NCBI RefSeq assembly: GCF_017104715.1
Contig: NZ_JAAGPI010000047.1
Coordinates: 1 to 64,000 of the forward strand
From: Burkholderia sp. Ac-20365
GTDB lineage: Bacteria; Pseudomonadota; Gammaproteobacteria; Burkholderiales; Burkholderiaceae
Reading direction: 5' to 3'
DNA: 64,000 nucleotides
The notes under the pieces were generated by a model. It worked only from the letters and a program-made list of their open reading frames with translations. It made no database searches and was not told where the DNA came from. Position 1 is the first letter of the stretch, and each line of letters begins with the position of its first letter. The position numbers and the translations under genes were made by a program. Below are positions 16,669 to 25,022 of the stretch, in pieces.

Positions 16669-17616
16669 TCAGCCCGGCGTGGCCTGCTTGCGCAGCGTCA
16701 CGCCTTGCCACGCCTCGCCCTCGACCAGTTCCGCGATCAGCTCGACGAGCGTTTGCCGCACGGCCACCGTCGCGGAATGCATCGGTACGCCGTTCGGCCA
16801 GCAAATGCTGGCGGGACGACGAATGACGGGATCGACGATCTTGCGCATCTTCGGCATGCGCGCCCGATCGAGTTGCGCGAGCGCAGACGAAGGAAGAATC
16901 GTGCAGGCCCGGCCCGAATGCGCGATAGCGAGCATCGACGGCAACGAATCGATATCGGCGATGATATTCAGTTCGACCTTTTCGCTCGAGAACGTCCGCT
17001 CGATCAGCAGACGCAAGCCGTTCAACACACCCGGCGCGACCAGCTTGACGCCCGCGAGCTTCGCTAGTGCGCAGGTACCCGAGCGCGGCGAGACCACACC
17101 GCCTGGCTCGCCGAGCAGGTAGAGCGCCTCATCGAGCACCGGCAAGGCCGAAATGCCCGGCGTGTCGGACTCGCGAAACAGGATGGCGAGGTCGAGTCGT
17201 CCATTGGCGAGCAATTCGTTGAGATATCCGCTCATGCTTTCGAAGAACTGCAGCCGGATGCCAGGATAGCGATCCTGCACGCGCTCGAAGAGCGGCACGG
17301 CGAGCACCGACGCCATGGTCGTTGGCAAACCGACGGCGACCGTGCCTGACTCACTGCCCGCGCCTTTTGTCACTTCCTGCCTGAGTTGCTCCATTTGCCG
17401 CAGCACGAGCCGCGCGTGTCGATACAGTGCGTCGCCTTCGGCTGTCGGTGTCACGCCGTGATTGCTGCGCAGTAGTAGCGGCACGCCGAGTTCTTCTTCC
17501 AGACGAGCCATCTGCTGGCTCAGCGAAGGCTGGGCGACGAAGAGCTTTTCGGCCGCTTTCCCGAGACTGCCGTAATCGACGATGCTGACGAAGTAGCGAA
17601 GCTGGCGAACATCCAT
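16669..17616 (-). CDS. LysR-family transcriptional regulator
   Basis: A 315-residue LysR regulator. The N-terminal winged helix-turn-helix reads MDVRQLRYFVSIVDYGSLGK followed by AAEKLFVAQPSLSQQMARLE. The effector-binding domain begins at about residue 90 with GTVAVGLPTTMASVLAVPLF, resembling Nac/CbbR-like proteins. It converges on the MFS gene with 13 bases between stops and is divergent from the large exoprotein gene. By position it most likely controls the hydratase/CoA-transferase cluster, since itaconate loci usually carry a LysR gene. No operator could be assigned with confidence. Confidence 0.85.
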   Translation of the reverse strand: MDVRQLRYFVSIVDYGSLGKAAEKLFVAQPSLSQQMARLEEELGVPLLLRSNHGVTPTAEGDALYRHARLVLRQMEQLRQEVTKGAGSESGTVAVGLPTTMASVLAVPLFERVQDRYPGIRLQFFESMSGYLNELLANGRLDLAILFRESDTPGISALPVLDEALYLLGEPGGVVSPRSGTCALAKLAGVKLVAPGVLNGLRLLIERTFSSEKVELNIIADIDSLPSMLAIAHSGRACTILPSSALAQLDRARMPKMRKIVDPVIRRPASICWPNGVPMHSATVAVRQTLVELIAELVEGEAWQGVTLRKQATPG

Positions 17617-17927
17617 AAGCGGGAGTCGATTTGAGCGGTTGAGTGGCTGGATTTGGTGGTTATTTTATACCGTGCTTTTGTGCTTGTTGGGGCGATCGGA
17701 GCTGAATGCATCGTTGAGACGATCAGGACTCTCGCGCTGCGCCGATGCTCGTCGCGCGCGTCCCACGGGTCATGATCACGTTCGGGATTGCACTCTGCTT
17801 TGCTTCTATCAGATAAGACTGATTTTGCCGGTTTTGTTGTTTTTGCTTTCACCTTGACACATCTCAACAATGATTCAAGCGGGCGTACGCTAGGGTTACC
17901 GGCCCAACAATAAGCAAAACGAACAAA
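17617..17927. promoter_or_regulatory. Divergent intergenic region before the exoprotein gene
   Basis: This 311-base gap separates the LysR and TpsA starts and should hold both promoters. It is AT-richer than its surroundings, with T-rich runs at 17653-17686 and 17819-17850. A TTGACA hexamer is at 17854-17859, but no good -10 sits 16-18 bases downstream on the plus strand. No small gene or clear dyad is visible. Confidence 0.4.
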
Positions 17928-20900
17928 ATGCATCGAAATAGCCACCGGCTCGTGTTCAGCCGGTTGCGCGGCATGCTCGTGGCCGTCGAGGAAACCGCAG
18001 CTGCAACGGGCAAGTCAACGGGAGAAACGAATGCAAACCACGACGCATGGGTAGCACAGGAAACCAACGCTTCGTTGTGCCGTTTTATTATTGCGCCGCT
18101 ATTGCTCGCGGTCGCACCGCTGCTTTCATTCGCACAGATCGTACCGGGCGGCTCGCATGCGCCGGGCGTCGTCACGACGCAGAACGGTATTCCTCAGGTC
18201 AACATCAACAAGCCTGCCGGTTCGGGCGTGTCGGTGAACACCTACAGCCAGTTCGACATCCAGAAGAACGGCGCAATCCTCAATAACTCGCCGACCATCG
18301 TCAATACGCAGCAGGCTGGATACATCAACGGCAATCCGAACTTTGGGCCGAACGATGCCGCGCGTGTGATCGTCAATCAGGTCAACGGCAATTCGCCGTC
18401 GCAGTTGCGTGGCTATCTGGAAGTCGCGGGCAAGAATGCACAGGTTGTCATCGCGAATCCGAACGGGTTGATGGTCGACGGTGGCGGCTTCATCAATACG
18501 TCGCGCGCGACGCTCACGACGGGCACGCCAAACTTCGCGGCCGATGGCTCGCTTTCGGGATTCAATGTCACCGGCGGCAATATCACCGTGCAGGGCGCGG
18601 GGTTCAACGGCTCCAATATTGACCAGGTGGATCTGCTGGCGCGCGCGGTACAGATCAATGCCGCAATCTACGCAAAGAACCTGAACGTCGTGACGGGTTC
18701 GAACGCGGTCGACTACAACACGCTTTTCGCCACGCCCGTTGCGGGAAACGGCGCAGCGCCTGGCGTGTCGATTGACGTTAGCAACCTGGGCGGCATGTAC
18801 GCGAACCGTATCGTGCTGGTCGGCACGGAGAACGGCGTCGGCGTGTCGAATAAGGGCGTGCTGGCGGCACAGTCCGGTGACCTGATCCTCACCACGCAGG
18901 GCAAACTGGTTCTCGCCGGTCAGACCAACGCAAGCGGCAACATCACGGCGAGCGCGCGCGATGGTATCGACAACAGCGGCACCACCTACGCGCAGCAAAG
19001 CGTCAGCACGAACACGTCGGGCGCGCTCACCAACAGCGGCACACTCGCCGCGCAACAGAACCTTACGATCGATGCCGGTAGCGTTGCATCGACGGGCACG
19101 CTTGGCGCTGGCGTGAACGGCGACGGCACGATTGCCGGTTCCGGCGACCTGTCTGTGACGGCTACGGGTGCAGTCACCGCAACTGGCCGCAATGCAGCGG
19201 GCGGCAATGCAACGCTGAAAGGCTCGACCGTCGATCTTGCAGCCAGCAACACGTCAGCCAAGGGCGCTCTGACGCTTACGGCGAGCAGCGGCAACCTGAA
19301 CCTGTCCGGCGCGACCGCGGCAGGCGCTGACCTGCACGTCACAGGCAGTGACCTGATTGCCGCAAAGAACATCACGGGTACGGGCGCGAACGTGACCATC
19401 GACGCCGCGACGAACGCCGCGCATCACGACGAGACGCAGGAAGTCAGCAAGAGCGGTTTCACGCTGGCCGTGAAAGCGCCTGAGATCGACGCCATTTCGA
19501 ACACCGTCGACCAGGCGCGCGCGGCGAGCCGCAGTCAGGATGATCGCGCGTCGGCGCTGCACGGCATGGCGGCGGCAAGTGGCGCACTCGACTCCATCGG
19601 CGCGGTGGGTGGCGCAATGAGCGAACTCGCCAATGGTCAGACGCCGTCAGCGAAGATCGAACTCAGCTACGGCAGCAGCCATAGCAAGAGCACGTTCACG
19701 GAGGACAGCACTTCGAACCGGGGTTCCAGTGTCACGGCAGGTGGCACGGCGGCATTCGTTGCGACCGGCAATAGCACGGCAGGAAGCGGCAATGTCACGA
19801 TCGCGGGTTCGAACGTGAATGCGAACGATGTGATTCTCGCCGCGAAGAACCAGATCAATCTCGTCAATACGACCGATACCGATTCGACACGCAGCACGAA
19901 CCAGTCGAGCAGCGCGAGTGTCGGTGTGTCGTATGGCACGCAGGGGTTCGGCGTGTCGGCTTCCATGGCAAAGGCACACGGCGACGCGAACAGCGACGCG
20001 ACGATGCAGAACAATACGCACGTCACGGCCACGAATACCGCGACGATCATCTCGGGCGGCGATACGAACATCATCGGCGCGAACGTGAATGGCCGTCAGG
20101 TGAATGCCGATGTCGGCGGCAACCTGAATATCGCGAGCGCGCAGGACACGATGACAAGCGCAGCGCATCAGAGCAGCACGGGCGGCGGGTTTAGTATCAG
20201 TCAGGGCGGCGGTAGCGCCAGCTTTAGCCATAGCAGTGGCAGCGCGAGCGGCAGCTACGCGGGCGTCAACGAGCAGGCAGGCATCCATGCGGGTGACGGT
20301 GGTTTCAACATCAATGTCAAAGGCAATACGGACCTGAAAGGCGCGACCATCGCGAGCGATGCCGATGCGTCGAAGAACAATCTGTCGACGGGCACGCTGA
20401 CCTACGCCGACATACAGAACCAGTCCAGCTACAACGCGCATTCGAGCGGGTTCAGCGGTGGCGTGACGACGGGCGACGGCGGCTCGAACTACACGACGCA
20501 CGGCCCCACTTCCCGCAAGAACGCGGGCGGCGGCGCACCGATGTTGAGCCAGAACGATAGCGGCAGCGACAGCGCCACGACGCGCAGCGGCATCAGCGCG
20601 AGCACGATCAACGTGACGGACAGCGCGCATCAGATGCAGGACGCTGCAAGCCTGAACCGCGACACGGCGAACACGAACGGCACGGTCGCGAAACTGCCGG
20701 ACGTGAACAACCTGCTGGACAAGCAGGCCGACATGATGGCGGCAGCAAGCGCGGCGGGCGAAGCAGTTTCGCGGCGCGTGGGTGACTTTGCGGACTCGAA
20801 ATACAAGGAAGCGGAGAAAGCAGGCGATCAGGCGGGCATGGATGCGTGGAAGGAAGGCGGCACGGCGCGCGCGGAGATCCAGGCAGCGGGCGCGGCGATC

Positions 20901-21932
20901 GTCACTGGCCTCGCGGGCGGTAACGCGCTCGGAGGTGCGGCCGGTGCAGGTATCGCGTCGATGGCTGCGGGCAAGCTGAACGAACTGAGCGGCGCGATTG
21001 CGAGTTCGAATCCGACCGGCAACGAAGGCATGAACGAAGCGCTCGGGAACATTGTCGCGAACGCTGTCGCAACGGCCGCAGGCGGCGCGGTCGGCGGTAA
21101 CGCGGGCGCTTTCTCCGGTTATGACGTTGACCGTTACAACCGGCAGTTGCACCCACAGGAAAAGACACTGGCAAAGCAACTGGCGGAAAAGGCAAAAGCT
21201 GACGGGTTGAAAAACCCGGACGGATCGTCCATCACGGCGGCACAGATCGAAGACCAGATGCGGATTATGGGCGGATCATTTGATGCAAGTCGTGAATCTG
21301 GCAGCGCTGTTACATTGATTGGCGAAATGCCGACCGACTCAGGTGCGCGTTGGCTTGCTGCTCCAGAAACCAGCGATGGAAAGCCGGTCCTCACGCAGAT
21401 TACCGCGCAGCCGAATCTGGGGTTGCAGAACTATATCGCTACCAATGCCGGATCGGTGTCTGCTGGCGATGTGCCGAGTATCGTCTATGACCCAACCGCA
21501 AAGGGCGGCGGCGTGAATGTGACAGGGCCGTTTGCCAAGCTGGACAAGTCCGATGTTGATTACGTGAGAGAAACAACCGCGAACGTTGCGGGTTTTGCTG
21601 GCACTCAATTCGATCGCACATCGGCGATGGCCACGGCGCTTGCTTCGGCGGGGCTACCGTTCCCGTTCGTTTCGACATCCGCCGAAGCCATAGCCGTAAG
21701 TGCATCGTTCGTTTCATGGGCCGCAGGCGGGATTCAGCAACTCGCTAAGCCCGACGCTGGCAACTATGCTGTCGCGAACCTGATTTCTCAGATGACCGGG
21801 AAGGCAATGGGAACATACCCATTCGCAGCACCTGTAATTAACGAAGTTGGTAATCTCATTAGCAACAGCGGAGTCGCGCAAAGCGCGCAAGATTGGGTTA
21901 ACTCAAAATGGCCCACGTCTAACAAAAAATAA
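17928..21932 (+). CDS. Two-partner-secretion exoprotein, short CdiA/BcpA-like
   Basis: A 1334-residue TpsA protein. The N-terminus is an extended signal peptide (HRLVFSRLRGMLVAVEE, then a hydrophobic core ending SFAQ near residue 70). The TPS secretion domain spans about 71-320 with ANPNG at 176-180. Beta-helical haemagglutinin repeats fill about 320-950, including two heptad-like Ser/Gly/Thr-rich blocks. An Ala/Gly-rich hydrophobic pretoxin region leads to DRYNRQLHPQEK at about 1068, the usual boundary of Burkholderia CdiA toxins. The last 110 residues are variable and contain long apolar stretches (FPFVSTSAEAIAVSASFVSW), suggesting a membrane-active toxin. CdiA/BcpA proteins are typically 2-3 times longer. 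The gene order TpsA, small gene, TpsB is the Burkholderia bcpAIB order. Confidence 0.88.
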   Translation: MHRNSHRLVFSRLRGMLVAVEETAAATGKSTGETNANHDAWVAQETNASLCRFIIAPLLLAVAPLLSFAQIVPGGSHAPGVVTTQNGIPQVNINKPAGSGVSVNTYSQFDIQKNGAILNNSPTIVNTQQAGYINGNPNFGPNDAARVIVNQVNGNSPSQLRGYLEVAGKNAQVVIANPNGLMVDGGGFINTSRATLTTGTPNFAADGSLSGFNVTGGNITVQGAGFNGSNIDQVDLLARAVQINAAIYAKNLNVVTGSNAVDYNTLFATPVAGNGAAPGVSIDVSNLGGMYANRIVLVGTENGVGVSNKGVLAAQSGDLILTTQGKLVLAGQTNASGNITASARDGIDNSGTTYAQQSVSTNTSGALTNSGTLAAQQNLTIDAGSVASTGTLGAGVNGDGTIAGSGDLSVTATGAVTATGRNAAGGNATLKGSTVDLAASNTSAKGALTLTASSGNLNLSGATAAGADLHVTGSDLIAAKNITGTGANVTIDAATNAAHHDETQEVSKSGFTLAVKAPEIDAISNTVDQARAASRSQDDRASALHGMAAASGALDSIGAVGGAMSELANGQTPSAKIELSYGSSHSKSTFTEDSTSNRGSSVTAGGTAAFVATGNSTAGSGNVTIAGSNVNANDVILAAKNQINLVNTTDTDSTRSTNQSSSASVGVSYGTQGFGVSASMAKAHGDANSDATMQNNTHVTATNTATIISGGDTNIIGANVNGRQVNADVGGNLNIASAQDTMTSAAHQSSTGGGFSISQGGGSASFSHSSGSASGSYAGVNEQAGIHAGDGGFNINVKGNTDLKGATIASDADASKNNLSTGTLTYADIQNQSSYNAHSSGFSGGVTTGDGGSNYTTHGPTSRKNAGGGAPMLSQNDSGSDSATTRSGISASTINVTDSAHQMQDAASLNRDTANTNGTVAKLPDVNNLLDKQADMMAAASAAGEAVSRRVGDFADSKYKEAEKAGDQAGMDAWKEGGTARAEIQAAGAAIVTGLAGGNALGGAAGAGIASMAAGKLNELSGAIASSNPTGNEGMNEALGNIVANAVATAAGGAVGGNAGAFSGYDVDRYNRQLHPQEKTLAKQLAEKAKADGLKNPDGSSITAAQIEDQMRIMGGSFDASRESGSAVTLIGEMPTDSGARWLAAPETSDGKPVLTQITAQPNLGLQNYIATNAGSVSAGDVPSIVYDPTAKGGGVNVTGPFAKLDKSDVDYVRETTANVAGFAGTQFDRTSAMATALASAGLPFPFVSTSAEAIAVSASFVSWAAGGIQQLAKPDAGNYAVANLISQMTGKAMGTYPFAAPVINEVGNLISNSGVAQSAQDWVNSKWPTSNKK

Positions 21933-21947
21933 GCGTTGCATAAGCCT

Positions 21948-22217
21948 ATGAAACTCAAATTGATTGTTGATGGAAACCTTGCGGGATGGGCGCAGACAGC
22001 CTTGATCGTGATTGGGATAGCAATGCTCTATTTCGGCTTATCCGTGGAACGGCTACCCCGACCATTAGCGCTAGCGATAGTCATACTTGCTATACCCGTG
22101 GCAGCGATAGGAGGCTACTGTGGCCGCGCAAAGGCACTCGGATTGAAGCCGTTCGACAACAGCTACAAGAAGGCTCGCGACAGCTACAAGGTCAAAGACG
22201 GCGAAAACAACAAGTGA
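21948..22217 (+). CDS. Small membrane protein, candidate CDI immunity protein
   Basis: An 89-residue protein of no family I recognise. Two hydrophobic helices (TALIVIGIAMLYFGLSV and ALAIVILAIPVAAIGGY) are joined by a short ERLPRP loop and followed by a polar, Lys-rich tail. The ATG is 16 bases after the exoprotein stop; an in-frame TTG at 21936 is possible but less likely. The position, directly behind a CdiA-like gene and before its TpsB, is that of bcpI immunity genes. Immunity to pore-forming or membrane-inserting CDI toxins is usually an inner-membrane protein, which fits. Base composition is visibly AT-richer than flanking genes. Confidence 0.68.
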   Translation: MKLKLIVDGNLAGWAQTALIVIGIAMLYFGLSVERLPRPLALAIVILAIPVAAIGGYCGRAKALGLKPFDNSYKKARDSYKVKDGENNK

Positions 22218-22223
22218 TGAGAG

Positions 22224-22250
22224 ACGCGGCGATCACATCGGTCGCCGCGT
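22224..22250 (+). other. Hairpin between the candidate immunity gene and tpsB
   Basis: ACGCGGCGA and its exact complement flank a nine-base loop in the 62-base gap. With no following U-tract, it may act as an RNA-processing or attenuation hairpin that sets different levels of toxin/immunity and transporter. Confidence 0.45.
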
Positions 22251-22279
22251 AGCAGCACGAATCAGGATTCAGTTCTCAC

Positions 22280-24061
22280 ATGAAGATAAGCAAGAGGCTG
22301 GCGGCTTTGCCGCTCTCAGCCATGGTCACACTCGCGTCCGCACAAAACGCACCGTCACCGGCGGACAAGGCAGCAGCTGCACGTGCAAACGCTGAACAGA
22401 ACCAGCAACTACAGCAACAACACGACGCACAGCAACGCGAGCAGAATGTCAACGCGCCCGCCGTGCGCTCGACCGTGCCGAACGCCGGGCTGTATCCCGA
22501 ACTGCCTCACGAATCGCCGTGCTTTCGCATCGACACGTTCACGCTCGATGTGCCCGCCACGCTGCCTGATATCGCACGCAAGCATGGCGCGTCCAATCTC
22601 CCGCTCGATCCTTTCTGGTTCGGGCGTGAATGGCTCGACCATTACAAGGGCCAATGTATCGGCAAGGCAGGACTCGACATACTCACAAAGGGGCTGCAAC
22701 AGTCAATCCTCTCGCGCGGCTACGTGACAATGCGCGTGCTGTTGCCTGAACAGGATCTGTCGACAGGCACGCTGAAAGTCGCACTCGTGCCGGGTGTCGT
22801 GCGTCATCTGCGCTTTGCCGATCCCGACACACGCGGCACATGGAAATCCGCGTTTCCAACACGCGACGGCGACCTGCTGAACCTGCGCGACCTTGAGCAG
22901 GGGCTAGAACAGATGAAGCGCGTCGCGAGTCAGGACGTGGACATGAAGATCGAACCGACCGACACGCCAGGCGAAAGCGATATCGTCCTGAACATCAAGC
23001 GCGCGAAACCCTGGATCTTCGTCGTATCGGCGGACAACTCGGGCACGAAGGCAACGGGCAAATGGCAAGGCAACGTGAGCCTCGGCATCGACAATCCGCT
23101 CGGCCTGAATGACATATTCACGTTCGGCGCAAATCAGGACCTGTCCTTCGGCAACAAGACACTCGGCTCGCACGGTTTCAATGGATCGTATTCGGTGCCT
23201 TGGGGTTACTGGACGGCTACGCTGTCGGGCAACACGAACACCTACTATCAGAACTTGGCGGGAGTGAACCAGACGTTCGTATCCAGCGGCAACTCGCAGA
23301 CCGCTGCGTTCAAGATCGCGCGCGTGCTATCCCGCAGCCAGGCCGATGTATTCGGCGCATATGTCCAGTTATCGAAGCGCTTCGGCGAGAGCTTCATCGA
23401 AGGGACAGCCATCCCTGTTCAGCACCGCAACAACACGTTCATAGAAGTGGGCACAACCGACCGCCATTACTTTGGCAGCGCACAGTTCGACGGCACGCTC
23501 GCCTACCGTCAGGGCATTCACGGCCTCGGCGCGACGGGCAACCCGAACCCTGATCTCTACAACCCGATTGACCAGGCCGCATTACACCCGACCTATCTGT
23601 ACAAGATGGCGGTACTCGACACGAACCTGGCGATACCGTTCGCCATTGCGTCACAGAACTTCCGCTACGTGACGACGTTTCACGGTCAGTTCACGAACGA
23701 CCTGCTGTTCTACATCGACGACCTGACCATCGGCAGCCGCTACACGGTGCGCGGTTTCGACGGCGAAACGATGCTCGCGGCAGAGAAAGGTTTCTACTGG
23801 CGCAACGAACTGCAATGGCCCGTCTTCCAGACGGGACAGACGCTTTACGCGGGGATCGACTACGGGCGCGTGTTCGGGCCAAACACGGCGATTCTGGCGG
23901 GTACCCAACTCGCGGGCGCGGTGATTGGCATTCGCGGCGGCATACCGGCGAAGTATGCGGGCCTCTCCTATGACCTGTTCGCGGGCACGCCCATGTACAA
24001 ACCGGCCGGATTTCCTACTGCGCGGTTGACGGCGGGCGTACAGGCAACGATGCAGTTTTGA
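22280..24061 (+). CDS. TpsB outer-membrane transporter (ShlB/FhaC/CdiB family)
   Basis: A 593-residue two-partner-secretion translocator. The signal peptide ends near ASA at residue 21, followed by a Gln/Ala-rich linker (EQNQQLQQQHDAQQREQ) that would be the plug-helix region. POTRA domains span about 70-230, including CIGKAGLDILTKGLQQSILS and GYVTMRVLLPEQDLSTGTLK. The 16-strand barrel occupies the rest and ends in Phe. The lid-loop motif VRGF at about 490 (TIGSRYTVRGFDGE) is conserved in the Omp85/TpsB superfamily. It would export the 17928 exoprotein to the cell surface. A terminator-like hairpin follows. Confidence 0.92.
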   Translation: MKISKRLAALPLSAMVTLASAQNAPSPADKAAAARANAEQNQQLQQQHDAQQREQNVNAPAVRSTVPNAGLYPELPHESPCFRIDTFTLDVPATLPDIARKHGASNLPLDPFWFGREWLDHYKGQCIGKAGLDILTKGLQQSILSRGYVTMRVLLPEQDLSTGTLKVALVPGVVRHLRFADPDTRGTWKSAFPTRDGDLLNLRDLEQGLEQMKRVASQDVDMKIEPTDTPGESDIVLNIKRAKPWIFVVSADNSGTKATGKWQGNVSLGIDNPLGLNDIFTFGANQDLSFGNKTLGSHGFNGSYSVPWGYWTATLSGNTNTYYQNLAGVNQTFVSSGNSQTAAFKIARVLSRSQADVFGAYVQLSKRFGESFIEGTAIPVQHRNNTFIEVGTTDRHYFGSAQFDGTLAYRQGIHGLGATGNPNPDLYNPIDQAALHPTYLYKMAVLDTNLAIPFAIASQNFRYVTTFHGQFTNDLLFYIDDLTIGSRYTVRGFDGETMLAAEKGFYWRNELQWPVFQTGQTLYAGIDYGRVFGPNTAILAGTQLAGAVIGIRGGIPAKYAGLSYDLFAGTPMYKPAGFPTARLTAGVQATMQF

Positions 24062-24090
24062 TCGAAAAATGTCGGCCTTTAGCAATGGAG

Positions 24091-24116
24091 CGACAGGCGG
24101 GCATGCCCGTCTGTCG
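24091..24116 (+). terminator. Terminator-like hairpin after tpsB
   Basis: A near-perfect 26-base dyad (CGACAGGCGGG with its complement, one G-U pair) begins 29 bases after the tpsB stop codon. The CitE-type gene converges from the other side. A strong U-run is absent. Confidence 0.6.
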
Positions 24117-24179
24117 GCCTACCTCTTGACCGCGCATGCCGCCAAATAACAACACCCTTTGACCAACCATCCCGCCAAC

Positions 24180-24998
24180 TCACAAACGCACCGCCTCAAG
24201 AATACTCCGCGCCCGAAGCACTACAGGCCGATCGACCATCTTCCCATCAACAGCAACGGCCGCACCATTAGCTCTTTCGAACGCATCGAGCACTCTCTTT
24301 GCCCACGCAATCTCCGTTTCATCAGGAGCAAAGCACTCGTTAACACCAGCCACCTGTCGAGGATGAATGCAAAGCTTGCCTGCAAACCCCCAACGCTTCG
24401 CGCGCAGTGTCTCCGCCTCGAGCGTATCGGCATCGTCAATAGCAGCAGTAACACCATCGACAGGCGGCCGGATATCCGCAACCCGAGAGATCATCACAAG
24501 CTGTGCGCGAAACGTATCGAGTTCATCTCCATCGGACGCCATACCCATATCGGCACAGAAATCCAGCGTACCGAACATCAGTTGACGCACAAATGGAGCC
24601 TTGGCAACCTCAAGCGCGTTCCACATCCCCTTTGCACTTTCGATCAACGGAAACACCGGCATCGTGCTTCTGGTACGCGAAACGAGTATAGAAACATCAC
24701 TAGCCCGCTCGGCTTTTGGCAACACAATCCCCGCAACGCCACGCAATTTACCCAGCAAGGCATCCTGCTCAAACCACGGCGTACCCACTGCGTTCACGCG
24801 GATCAATACTGGGCGTTCCGCAGAGAACCACGCTGCGACACCCTCTCTCGCCCGGTCCTTGTCTTCGGGAGAAACTGCATCCTCAAGATCGACAATAACC
24901 GCGTCCGCACCGCTCCCCAGCGCCTTCTCGAAGCGCTCCGGACGCGTACCAGGCACAAACAAAAACGAACGAAGCGGCCGATCAAACAGTTGCGACAT
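24180..24998 (-). CDS. CitE/HpcH-family CoA ester lyase, candidate citramalyl-CoA lyase
   Basis: A 272-residue TIM-barrel lyase of the CitE type. Conserved pieces are RSFLFVPGTRPERFEKAL at the start, ADAVIVDLEDAVSPEDK (metal and substrate acids), LIRVNAVGTPWFEQD, GIVLPKAE, PLIESAKGMWNA, MFGTLDFCADMG and CIHPRQV. AGGAG precedes the ATG. It is only 24 bases downstream of etfA, so it is co-transcribed with etfBA. In itaconate degradation a CitE-like lyase (Ccl) splits citramalyl-CoA into acetyl-CoA and pyruvate. The hydratase and CoA-transferase that would feed it lie 9-12 kb away, beyond the exoprotein locus. Malyl-CoA or citryl-CoA are alternative substrates. Confidence 0.82.
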   Translation of the reverse strand: MSQLFDRPLRSFLFVPGTRPERFEKALGSGADAVIVDLEDAVSPEDKDRAREGVAAWFSAERPVLIRVNAVGTPWFEQDALLGKLRGVAGIVLPKAERASDVSILVSRTRSTMPVFPLIESAKGMWNALEVAKAPFVRQLMFGTLDFCADMGMASDGDELDTFRAQLVMISRVADIRPPVDGVTAAIDDADTLEAETLRAKRWGFAGKLCIHPRQVAGVNECFAPDETEIAWAKRVLDAFERANGAAVAVDGKMVDRPVVLRARSILEAVRL

Positions 24999-25022
24999 CT
25001 CGACTCCTGGTAACCATATTCG

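Noticed and set aside
17854..17882. TTGACA as a sigma-70 promoter for the exoprotein gene
   Set aside because: No -10-like hexamer lies 16-18 bases downstream, so it is kept only as a remark on the intergenic region.
19647..21179. A 510-codon minus-strand frame
   Set aside because: It mirrors the repetitive exoprotein sequence; valine/arginine runs with no family resemblance.
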